Shown here in pieces: positions 8,710-13,927 of a stretch of DNA of 15,811 nucleotides. Made by a program: the position numbers and the translations under genes. The number at the start of each line of letters is the position of its first letter. The stretch's first letter is position 1. Under the pieces are notes generated by a model. That model was not told the origin of the DNA and did no database searches. It saw only the letters and a list, made by a program, of their open reading frames with translations. The DNA is from a bacterium (GTDB lineage: Bacteria; Armatimonadota; Fimbriimonadia; Fimbriimonadales; JBAXQP01): NCBI GenBank assembly GCA_037131655.1, contig JBAXQP010000022.1, positions 1-15,811 on the forward strand. The letters run 5' to 3'.

Positions 8710-8780
8710 AAATTCTCCGGGGGAACCTCACCCACAAGCTAAGGGGGTTAAAGTCAGGCGCTCACTCTCTATTACATAGG

Positions 8781-8805
8781 TACCTCCCCCATTGCAGGGG
8801 AGGTA
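8781..8805. repeat. Perfect 9-bp palindrome upstream of carB
   Basis: TACCTCCCC and GGGGAGGTA flank a 7-base loop, 72 bases before the carB start codon. No T-run follows on either strand. A shorter relative (CCTCCC/GGGAGG) lies at 4308-4323, so it is more likely a dispersed palindromic repeat than a dedicated carB attenuator. A role in the carB leader cannot be excluded, because the hairpin would sit in its 5' region. Confidence 0.6.
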
Positions 8806-8846
8806 AGCCGAGGGGATGAGGACCATCCCCATTACTATTCAGTTTG

Positions 8847-8890
8847 CTTCAGAGGAGATTGCCACGTCGCTTCGCTCCTCGCAATGACAC
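8847..8890 (-). repeat. Dispersed repeat of the GTGTCATTGCGAGG family (short version)
   Basis: Read on the minus strand, this begins GTGTCATTGCGAGGAGCGAA and runs through GACGTGGCAATCTCCTC. It contains alternative stems: GAGGAG/CTCCTC (8852-8857 with 8875-8880) and ATTGC/GCAAT (8858-8862 with 8881-8885). It shares the GTGTCATTGCGA(A/G) end with copies at 10311-10346 and 13608-13689. From general knowledge, similar sequences are scattered through many bacterial genomes; function is unknown. It lies 68 bases beyond the dehydrogenase stop. Confidence 0.75.
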
Positions 8891-8915
8891 TTCTATTTGT
8901 TAGTGCTTGCCCGGA

Positions 8916-8945
8916 TCTTGCTTCTTGCTTCTTGCCTCTTGCTTC
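8916..8945 (-). repeat. Period-7 tandem array after the dehydrogenase gene
   Basis: On the + strand the unit is TCTTGCT, four copies with one C-for-T change, plus a partial unit. On the minus strand, the sense strand of the dehydrogenase gene, it reads (G)AAGCAA repeats ending in GCAAGATCCGG. It starts 13 bases after the dehydrogenase gene end. A matching array follows the URO-D-family gene, and a short one follows purD. Confidence 0.8.
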
Positions 8946-8957
8946 GATCCCTCTCCC

Positions 8958-10013
8958 CTACTCTTCAGGGCAGATCATGATTTTGTTATGCTCGGGGCTG
9001 CCCATTACTTCCAACGCTTCGTGGATTTTCGTAAGCGGGAAGCGGTGGGTGACGATCTTGCCTGGGTCGATGACGCCGCGCTCCATCAGGCGGATGGCTT
9101 TGCTCATGGCTTCGGTGTTAGTGCCGAAGCTGGCATCCATTCTCGCTTCGAGGAAGTGGGTGAGGCCGCCTTCGAGTTCGAACGTTTCGGGGGTTGTAAT
9201 GCCGAATACGTTCCAGTGAGTGCCTCGGCGAAGCAGACTGATCATCAACTTAACGGCCCCAATCGGACCGGCAGCTTCGACAATCACATCCGGACCTTCG
9301 GGGCAAATCTCGTAGATTCGCTTCTTCGCATCTTCCTTGGCAGGATTAACCGTATGGGTTGCACCCAATTCGACCGCGTTATTAAGGGCATATTCGCTGG
9401 TATCGACCGCAATTAGATTGCCTGCGCCTGCTGCGCCAGCGATCATCATACAAAGCATACCTATCGAACCTACACCAATAATAACGACGGTATCACCAAG
9501 TCCAGCTTCGCTATATTTATAAGTGCCTTTCCATGCGCCCGACAAAGGTTCGGTGATGGCTGCTGCATCCCAAGAGATGTTTTTGGGCTTAAAGTAAAGC
9601 GAAGTGTCTCTGGTTTTCATGTATTCAGCGAAAGCGCCATCCCATATATCGGGCGGGCCATCGCCGCCGGTGACGAAAGAATGCTCGCAATAGTGAGTTA
9701 ATCCGACACGACAGTTATAACAAAAACCGCAGAAACCGGATGGCTGGCAGATAACTTCATCGCCAGGTTTGAAAGCAGACACGCCGGGACCGACGGCAGT
9801 GACTACACCACTTGGCTCATGGCCGGTGATGGTCGGGAATTTAACGTTTCGTCGAACGCCTTTAATTGCCTTATAATCCGTTGCGCAGATACCGCAGGAC
9901 TTAATCTTAACGACCACATCGCCAAAGTTCTTTGGTTCAGGGATCGGAACTTGCTCGAGCCTCAGGTCGTTGAAATCATGAAGCACGGCCGCCAACATCG
10001 TTTTGCCGCTCAT
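8958..10013 (-). CDS. Zinc-dependent medium-chain alcohol/polyol dehydrogenase family
   Basis: This 351-residue oxidoreductase belongs to the MDR family (threonine/sorbitol dehydrogenase-like), which oxidises an alcohol with NAD(P). Catalytic-zinc candidates are C43 (in CGICATD) and H65-E66 (in GHEPSG). A structural zinc site is intact: C95, C98, C101 and C109 (spacing C-x2-C-x2-C-x7-C). The nucleotide-binding turn is GVGSIG, followed by an acidic residue in LIAVDTSEY that favours NAD over NADP. The minus-strand ATG has a good Shine-Dalgarno, AGAGGAG, at 10021-10027. The substrate cannot be told from sequence, and neighbours do not help. The last codons (CPEE) and the downstream bases resemble the tail of the URO-D-family gene, suggesting that a repeat contributes its 3' end. 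Confidence 0.9.
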   Translation of the reverse strand: MSGKTMLAAVLHDFNDLRLEQVPIPEPKNFGDVVVKIKSCGICATDYKAIKGVRRNVKFPTITGHEPSGVVTAVGPGVSAFKPGDEVICQPSGFCGFCYNCRVGLTHYCEHSFVTGGDGPPDIWDGAFAEYMKTRDTSLYFKPKNISWDAAAITEPLSGAWKGTYKYSEAGLGDTVVIIGVGSIGMLCMMIAGAAGAGNLIAVDTSEYALNNAVELGATHTVNPAKEDAKKRIYEICPEGPDVIVEAAGPIGAVKLMISLLRRGTHWNVFGITTPETFELEGGLTHFLEARMDASFGTNTEAMSKAIRLMERGVIDPGKIVTHRFPLTKIHEALEVMGSPEHNKIMICPEE

Positions 10014-10152
10014 AAATGGACTCCTCTAGGTGGTTTAAATTCGCCTGCGCCCCATTAAAGGGACACAAGAATTGGGGAAGGCGAGTGACCTGTTGCCTCT
10101 CTCGCTACCCCGTGCAATTTTACCCTTTTCGTTCAACGAAATCTGCCGTTTC

Positions 10153-10169
10153 ACGGATTGCGAATCCGT
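10153..10169. repeat. 7-bp perfect hairpin in the dehydrogenase upstream region
   Basis: ACGGATT and AATCCGT flank the 3-base loop GCG, about 140 bases upstream of the dehydrogenase start. It lies in a 432-base stretch (10014-10445) without a convincing gene. That stretch otherwise holds a hairpin repeat, a GTGTCATT-family repeat and a promoter candidate. The hairpin could be an operator or an unrelated palindrome; no second copy was seen in the window. Confidence 0.45.
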
Positions 10170-10225
10170 AAATGCTTGATAACCGGAATTTGGTGTAGAG
10201 TTTATCCCCTGAATCCCATTCATCC

Positions 10226-10264
10226 TCACCCCTGAGTAGGCCTTCAGGCCGTATCGAAGGGTGA
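10226..10264. repeat. Hairpin repeat, AGTAGGCCT / GTATCGAAGG family, copy 1
   Basis: This is an imperfect stem-loop. The outer stem is TCACCC/GGGTGA (10226-10231 with 10259-10264) and the inner stem is GGCC-TTCA-GGCC. The conserved core is AGTAGGCCT followed by GTATCGAAGGG. A second copy lies at 13748-13784, with changes in the loop and inner stem. Confidence 0.75.
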
Positions 10265-10310
10265 TAACGACTGGCGCCCGCTTTGGACTAATTCTCACTA
10301 AACTCTGATG

Positions 10311-10346
10311 TGTCATTGCGAAGATGATTTTACCGAAGCAACCCCC
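10311..10346 (+). repeat. Dispersed repeat of the GTGTCATTGCGA family, copy upstream of the ATPase cassette
   Basis: It starts TGTCATTGCGAAGATGATTT and continues ACCGAAGCAACCCC. It matches the left half of the 82-base element at 13608-13689 closely and shares its first bases with the copy at 8847-8890. A plausible promoter begins at its right edge. Confidence 0.75.
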
Positions 10347-10348
10347 TC

Positions 10349-10378
10349 TTGACCTTATGCCTCAGCTATCATTAATAT
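10349..10378 (+). promoter_or_regulatory. Candidate sigma70-type promoter for the small-protein/ATPase/DUF2752 cassette
   Basis: TTGACC (10349-10354) and TAATAT (10373-10378) are separated by 18 bases, and the small ORF start lies 68 bases downstream. The -35 match is good and the -10 moderate. It adjoins the repeat at 10311-10346. It is the best promoter seen before this cassette but rests on consensus match only. Confidence 0.45.
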
Positions 10379-10445
10379 ACTCTGCTTGCCCCTTCCTTCC
10401 TTTGCCGCCTGGCGTATGACACCTCCATTTGGAACTCATGGTAAA

Positions 10446-10586
10446 ATGCGTATAGCTATTCTTCTAGGAATTGGGCTGGCGATCGTACTGTTTGCGCATA
10501 CGGGAACTTTCCAAGCAATAATCGCCCCGCTTATTAAGTCTGAGAAAAGCGGTGGCTCATCGCCTATGGGATTTGGAGGTATGTAA
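10446..10586 (+). CDS. Small 46-residue single-pass membrane protein, function unknown
   Basis: The predicted peptide has a hydrophobic N-terminal helix (residues 2-20, RIAILLGIGLAIVLFAHTG), a second hydrophobic patch (FQAIIAPLI), and a Lys/Gly/Ser-rich tail ending SSPMGFGGM. I chose the ATG at 10446 over an in-frame ATG at 10386, because the extra 20 residues are not membrane-like and overlap the promoter/repeat region. Its stop overlaps the next start (TAATG). The next gene's GGAGG (10575-10579) encodes part of this peptide's Gly-rich end, which points to coupled translation and supports this being a real gene. I recognise no family. It could be a leader for the ATPase gene, but the membrane helix argues for a functional small protein. 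Confidence 0.6.
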   Translation: MRIAILLGIGLAIVLFAHTGTFQAIIAPLIKSEKSGGSSPMGFGGM

Positions 10587-11248
10587 TGAAGATCACTCTA
10601 TCACCATCACAGCTAAGATGCTTCGAAGAGATTGACAGACTGGCTACACCTGGAACAATTATGATTTTAGGTGGCGCTGGAGGCTCCGGCAGAAGTACCG
10701 TGCTTCGAGCACTTGCGCAGCATAGAGAAGGTGAGCTTCTTACGATGCGCCAGTTTATGGAGTGGCAGAGAGATACCCATCCACTACGACTGGAAGAAAC
10801 CCTTGAATGGCTTCTAACGCACCACCTTTCACAATCCGAAACGGTGCTATTTGATGATTTGGATCGCTTATTGGAAGTCATGCGAAGCGCCAATTATCCG
10901 CGTCAAGAATATGTTGATGCCGCCCTTGCCGAAATTCCAACACAGATAGCAGACGAAAAGCGAACTTTTATTTGTGTTTGCTCCATCCAGCCACCCGCGC
11001 CGCTTCTTATCGCGCATAAGAGTAATATCCGCTCGTTCACCGTTGAGGATTATGAATTCTTCTTCAAGACTTTCTTGGGTGATTGCGTTTCATCTTTAAA
11101 TTCCTCAGAAATATACTCCGCCGCTGACCATTTGAATGCAAGGCAGATTAAAAGCTTGTCATCACTGATGAAGGCCGAACAGGTCTTCTCAACTGAAGCG
11201 GTTATTCGGATGCTTAGTGATCCACGTCTATTTATCGAGGCAGGATAA
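10586..11248 (+). CDS. P-loop (AAA-like) ATPase with Arg in Walker A, function unknown
   Basis: This 220-residue soluble protein has an N-terminal P-loop GGAGGSGRST (residues 29-38) and a Walker B-like strand ETVLFDDLDR (residues 85-94, acidic pair D90-D91). A later strand, TFICVCS, sits where AAA proteins place sensor 1. The Walker A Lys is replaced by Arg36 (AGA codon), so nucleotide binding may persist while hydrolysis could be weak. The N-terminus (LSPSQLRCFEEIDRLA) leads straight into the P-loop like a minimal AAA module, and the C-terminus is helical. The Shine-Dalgarno GGAGG is 6 bases before the ATG, inside the preceding small gene. It is followed 6 bases later by a DUF2752 gene. I do not recognise a specific family; DnaA/Hda-like or other AAA groups are possible. 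Confidence 0.8.
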   Translation: MKITLSPSQLRCFEEIDRLATPGTIMILGGAGGSGRSTVLRALAQHREGELLTMRQFMEWQRDTHPLRLEETLEWLLTHHLSQSETVLFDDLDRLLEVMRSANYPRQEYVDAALAEIPTQIADEKRTFICVCSIQPPAPLLIAHKSNIRSFTVEDYEFFFKTFLGDCVSSLNSSEIYSAADHLNARQIKSLSSLMKAEQVFSTEAVIRMLSDPRLFIEAG

Positions 11249-11254
11249 CGGCAA

Positions 11255-11755
11255 ATGAGTGAGGAAAGCAAAGTCCTGGAAACAGTTCCCCCAAGATGTC
11301 CAGAGCTAATATTGCCTCGAACGGTATGGTGGGAACGGGACGTGCCTTTGAAGCTACTGCTCAGAAATGAAGGGCTTTGGCTGTTGATTGTTTTGGGAAT
11401 TTTAGGAACAGCGCTTGTCCTTCACCCCGACCCGCGCGGTTACGGCACCCATCGTCAGATATTTCTTCCCCCATGTTCATTCCAATTTATCACCGGCCGC
11501 CCATGCCCTACTTGCGGGTTGACAACCAGCTTCACCGCAATGGCGCATCTTCAGTTACTGACCGCTATAAAAGCCAACCTATTCGGCCCGGTTATCTTTT
11601 TGGGGATGTTAGTTCATAGCAGCTTTGTCGCCTATGGCATTTTCAAACGCCAAAGAATTCGAATCAATCCCCGGTTCGCCAATCGGGTTGGACTAACTTG
11701 CGTTGGAGTGATTTTGCTCTATGGAACTATCCGTTGCTTTCTGTGGCATCCCTAA
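11255..11755 (+). CDS. DUF2752 family membrane protein
   Basis: The 166-residue protein carries the DUF2752 signature: LPPCSFQFITGRPCPTCGLT (residues 71-90) with C74, C84 and C87, followed by TSFTAM, then N108 and G111-P112. Three hydrophobic helices are visible (about 41-58, 110-130 and 144-163). A charged N-terminal segment of about 38 residues precedes the first helix. The biochemical function of this family is unknown to me; the paired Cys (C-P-T-C-G) suggests metal binding or redox chemistry at the membrane. It follows the ATPase by 6 bases, so the two are probably co-transcribed. Its stop codon overlaps the stop codon of the convergent epimerase gene. Confidence 0.88.
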   Translation: MSEESKVLETVPPRCPELILPRTVWWERDVPLKLLLRNEGLWLLIVLGILGTALVLHPDPRGYGTHRQIFLPPCSFQFITGRPCPTCGLTTSFTAMAHLQLLTAIKANLFGPVIFLGMLVHSSFVAYGIFKRQRIRINPRFANRVGLTCVGVILLYGTIRCFLWHP

Positions 11756-12207
11756 TGCATTTTGATGTCCCAGTTGTAGGGGACTTCGGGGCTATCATAA
11801 GGAAGCCTGAATTCGTCCGGTTGACTGGTGTTATAGATTTCGGTTGGAAGATTGAGAAGGTAGGCAGTATCAACTCCAATTGTCTTGTAGCCATGAACTA
11901 CACCCGGCGGGATCACAATCTGCTTCTGGTCTTTATCGCCTAGGAACACTTCAGTAACCTGTCCTTTAGTTGGCGAATTTTCGCGGGCATCATAGCAAAC
12001 CGCTTTGACCATCCCCTTGATCACAACCCAATAGTCCCATTGCTTCTCATGCCAATGCCAGGCACGAACGACACCCGGGTAGTTTAATGAAACATAAGCC
12101 TGCCCGAATTGACGGAACACATCCTCATCCGCACGCAACATTTCCATGAGCGTCCCACGTTCATCTGCATGAACTTTTAGCGATTTAATGATGAGACCTT
12201 CGATCAT
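11752..12207 (-). CDS. RmlC-like cupin (dTDP-4-dehydrorhamnose 3,5-epimerase family)
   Basis: This 151-residue cupin resembles short members of the RmlC family of nucleotide-sugar epimerases and isomerases. Recognisable parts are the N-terminal DERGTLMEM block (residues 15-23), VRAWHWHEKQWDYW (47-60), where H51 or H53 would be the active-site base, and the VIPPGVVHGYKTIG strand. The C-terminus ends EVPYNWDIKMH, similar to the usual PYDW ending. It is about 30 residues shorter than classical RmlC, so the exact sugar and reaction are uncertain, and no other rml genes are present. The ATG is preceded by AAGAGG on the minus strand. Its stop (TAG) overlaps the DUF2752 stop on the opposite strand. 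It diverges from purD across 60 bases. Confidence 0.82.
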   Translation of the reverse strand: MIEGLIIKSLKVHADERGTLMEMLRADEDVFRQFGQAYVSLNYPGVVRAWHWHEKQWDYWVVIKGMVKAVCYDARENSPTKGQVTEVFLGDKDQKQIVIPPGVVHGYKTIGVDTAYLLNLPTEIYNTSQPDEFRLPYDSPEVPYNWDIKMH

Positions 12208-12267
12208 TGCTGCCTCTTTTTGCGTAGATTATGTTATCATCATAGCATAAATTAACTGAGGTAAGCG

Positions 12268-13539
12268 ATGAAGGTATTAGTAGTCGGAAGTGGCGGTCGC
12301 GAGCATGCTATTGTTTCAAAACTGGCGCAAAGCCCAAATGTTAAACGATTATTTTGCGCGCCAGGCAATGCGGGCATTGCCGAGCAGGCAGAACTTGTGC
12401 CTATCACGCCGCAAACGGACTCACTAATAAGATTCGCGATAGAAAACAAAATCGATTTGACGATTATCGGCCCCGAATCGCCGCTTATTGCCGGTTTAGT
12501 GGACGACATGGAAGAAGTCGGTCTGAAAGTTTTTGGCCCAAGATCCGCAGCCGCTGAGCTAGAAGGAAGCAAAGCATTCGCCAAAGATCTTATGAGAGCG
12601 AATTCGATCCCAACAGCCGAATTTGAAACCTTTACCGATTCACATTCTGCCAAAGATTATGTTAAAAAGCGTTCTGATGCCGGAATGAAATTGGTCATCA
12701 AAGCTAGTGGCCAAGCGCTTGGGAAAGGCGCTATCGTCACCGAGTCTCTCGGCCAGGCACTCGATGCAGTCGAAATGCTTATGGACCGCAATACACTCGG
12801 CGAGGCTGGCAAGACCGTCGTAGTCGAAGATCGCCTGGAAGGTCCTGAGTTGTCCATCATGGCTATCAGCGACGGCACGACCGTAACGATGCTCCAAGGC
12901 TCTCAGGATTACAAGCGCGTTTATGACGGCAACCAAGGCGCCAACACAGGCGGCATGGGAAGCTACACTCCAGTACCATTCCTAACTGATGAGCTTCAGG
13001 CATCTATCTACAAAAAAATTGTGCGCCCAACAGTGAAGGCGATGGCCGATAAAGGAATTCCCTATAAAGGTGTTCTCTTCCCAGGTGTCCTCGTTCAAGA
13101 AGGTCTGCCGTATACCCTTGAATTCAACTGCCGTTTCGGCGATCCCGAAACTCAATCAGTGCTCCAAATGCTCGAAAACGACTTTTTGGAAGTTGCAATG
13201 GCAGTCGTCGAAGAACGCCTCGATCAAGTCGAAATTCGCTGGAAGAAAGGGGCGGCTGTCTGTGTCGTTATGGCAAGCCGCGGCTATCCCGGAGAATACA
13301 AGACGGGTTTCCCCATCGAAGGCCTCGAACAAGCTAAAAAGATCCCCGGCGTAAGCGTTATGCACTCCGGAACCAGACTTCTTGGCGATACAATCGTCAC
13401 CTCAGGCGGTCGGGTCTTAGGCGTCACCGCCACTGGCCCCACCATCCAAGAAGCCCGCAAACTCGCCTATCAAGCCTGCGACCAAATCCATTTCGAAGGC
13501 GCCCACTACCGCCGAGACATCGCCGAGGGGATTAGTTAG
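12268..13539 (+). CDS. purD: Phosphoribosylamine--glycine ligase (GAR synthetase)
   Basis: PurD joins glycine to 5-phosphoribosylamine with ATP, the second step of purine synthesis. The 423 residues match the family (E. coli 429). The N-terminal domain begins MKVLVVGSGGREHAI and contains the TIIGPESPL block. The ATP-grasp domain includes GSKAFAKDLM, VIKASGQALGKGA, NQGANTGGMGSYTP and EFNCRFGDPETQ, where the commoner residue before RFGDPE is Ala and here it is Cys. The C-terminal domain (about 330-423) ends with the usual AYQACDQIHFEGAHYRRDIA. A short AGGT Shine-Dalgarno precedes the ATG. No other pur gene is adjacent. The stop is followed within 9 bases by a short heptamer repeat. Confidence 0.98.
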   Translation: MKVLVVGSGGREHAIVSKLAQSPNVKRLFCAPGNAGIAEQAELVPITPQTDSLIRFAIENKIDLTIIGPESPLIAGLVDDMEEVGLKVFGPRSAAAELEGSKAFAKDLMRANSIPTAEFETFTDSHSAKDYVKKRSDAGMKLVIKASGQALGKGAIVTESLGQALDAVEMLMDRNTLGEAGKTVVVEDRLEGPELSIMAISDGTTVTMLQGSQDYKRVYDGNQGANTGGMGSYTPVPFLTDELQASIYKKIVRPTVKAMADKGIPYKGVLFPGVLVQEGLPYTLEFNCRFGDPETQSVLQMLENDFLEVAMAVVEERLDQVEIRWKKGAAVCVVMASRGYPGEYKTGFPIEGLEQAKKIPGVSVMHSGTRLLGDTIVTSGGRVLGVTATGPTIQEARKLAYQACDQIHFEGAHYRRDIAEGIS

Positions 13540-13547
13540 GAAACGTA

Positions 13548-13566
13548 GCAAGATGCAAGATTCCGG
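13548..13566 (+). repeat. Short period-7 repeat after purD
   Basis: Two perfect GCAAGAT units are followed by TCCGG, reading in the sense direction of purD and starting 9 bases after its gene end. The dehydrogenase-side array ends in the same GCAAGA-TCCGG pattern, on the sense strand of that gene. The 388-base stretch 13540-13927 holds no credible gene: it contains this repeat, the 82-base element, a hairpin repeat and another heptamer array. Its middle part (about 13704-13745) shows nothing recognisable. Confidence 0.65.
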
Positions 13567-13607
13567 ATTAGATTAAGATTAGGATTGCCGGTAATACACT
13601 CTATAAC

Positions 13608-13689
13608 GTGTCATTGCGAGGCTGATTGTGCCGAAGCAACCCACTCTGAAACCTTTTAAACAGATTCTTCGCTTCGTTCAGAATGACAC
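13608..13689. repeat. 82-base element with terminal inverted repeats (GTGTCATT...AATGACAC)
   Basis: Perfect 8-base inverted ends, GTGTCATT (13608-13615) and AATGACAC (13682-13689), bound an element with no coding potential. The left half (GTGTCATTGCGAGGCTGATT, then GCCGAAGCAACCC) matches the repeat at 10311-10346. The right half (CAGATTCTTCGCTTCGTTCA, then GAATGACAC) is a different sequence. An overlapping hairpin ACACATT-TTTC-AATGTGT lies at 13686-13703. It is MITE- or REP-like; I did not see a clear direct target duplication. Confidence 0.7.
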
Positions 13690-13747
13690 ATTTTTCAATG
13701 TGTAAGAGGCTACGCCGCCTGACTCTCCATAAGAAAAGAAAACCCGC

Positions 13748-13784
13748 ATCCCTAAGTAGGCCTCCGGGCTGTATCGAAGGGCGG
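13748..13784. repeat. Hairpin repeat, AGTAGGCCT / GTATCGAAGG family, copy 2
   Basis: It shares AGTAGGCCT and GTATCGAAGGG with the copy at 10226-10264. The inner stem is GGCC-TCCG-GGCT, one C-to-T change that keeps pairing as G-T. The outer stem is reduced to CCC/GGG. The nearest flanking gene in the opposite orientation is the URO-D-family gene. Confidence 0.72.
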
Positions 13785-13829
13785 TCAGGATTAACAATCT
13801 AATAGTTTATGCCTTTAGCCAAATCCAGG

Positions 13830-13875
13830 TCTTGCTTCTTGCTTCTAGCTTCTAGCTTCTAGCTTCTTGTTTCTA
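13830..13875 (-). repeat. Period-7 tandem array after the URO-D-family gene
   Basis: On the + strand six units run TCTTGCT, TCTTGCT, TCTAGCT (three times), TCTTGTT, plus a partial TCTA. On the minus strand, the sense strand of the URO-D gene, this reads as AGAAGCT/AGAAGCA repeats. It matches the array at 8916-8945, including the G-rich AGGGG(G/A)AGGGG-like stretch between it and the gene end. Confidence 0.8.
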
Positions 13876-13927
13876 TCCCCTCCCCCTAACTCCTCGGGCA
13901 ACGCGCTCGTAAGGCTTCGTAAGTTCG

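Noticed and set aside
10035..10316. 93-residue minus-strand ORF between the dehydrogenase and the ATPase cassette
   Set aside because: It translates the hairpin repeat and low-complexity intergenic DNA, with no domain-like pattern and no clear ribosome-binding site.
10386..10445. Upstream ATG extension of the small membrane protein
   Set aside because: The additional residues are not hydrophobic, lie close to the promoter candidate, and no ribosome-binding site was seen before that ATG.
13830..13875. Possible CRISPR array
   Set aside because: The units are 7 bases with no spacers, so it is a simple tandem repeat.
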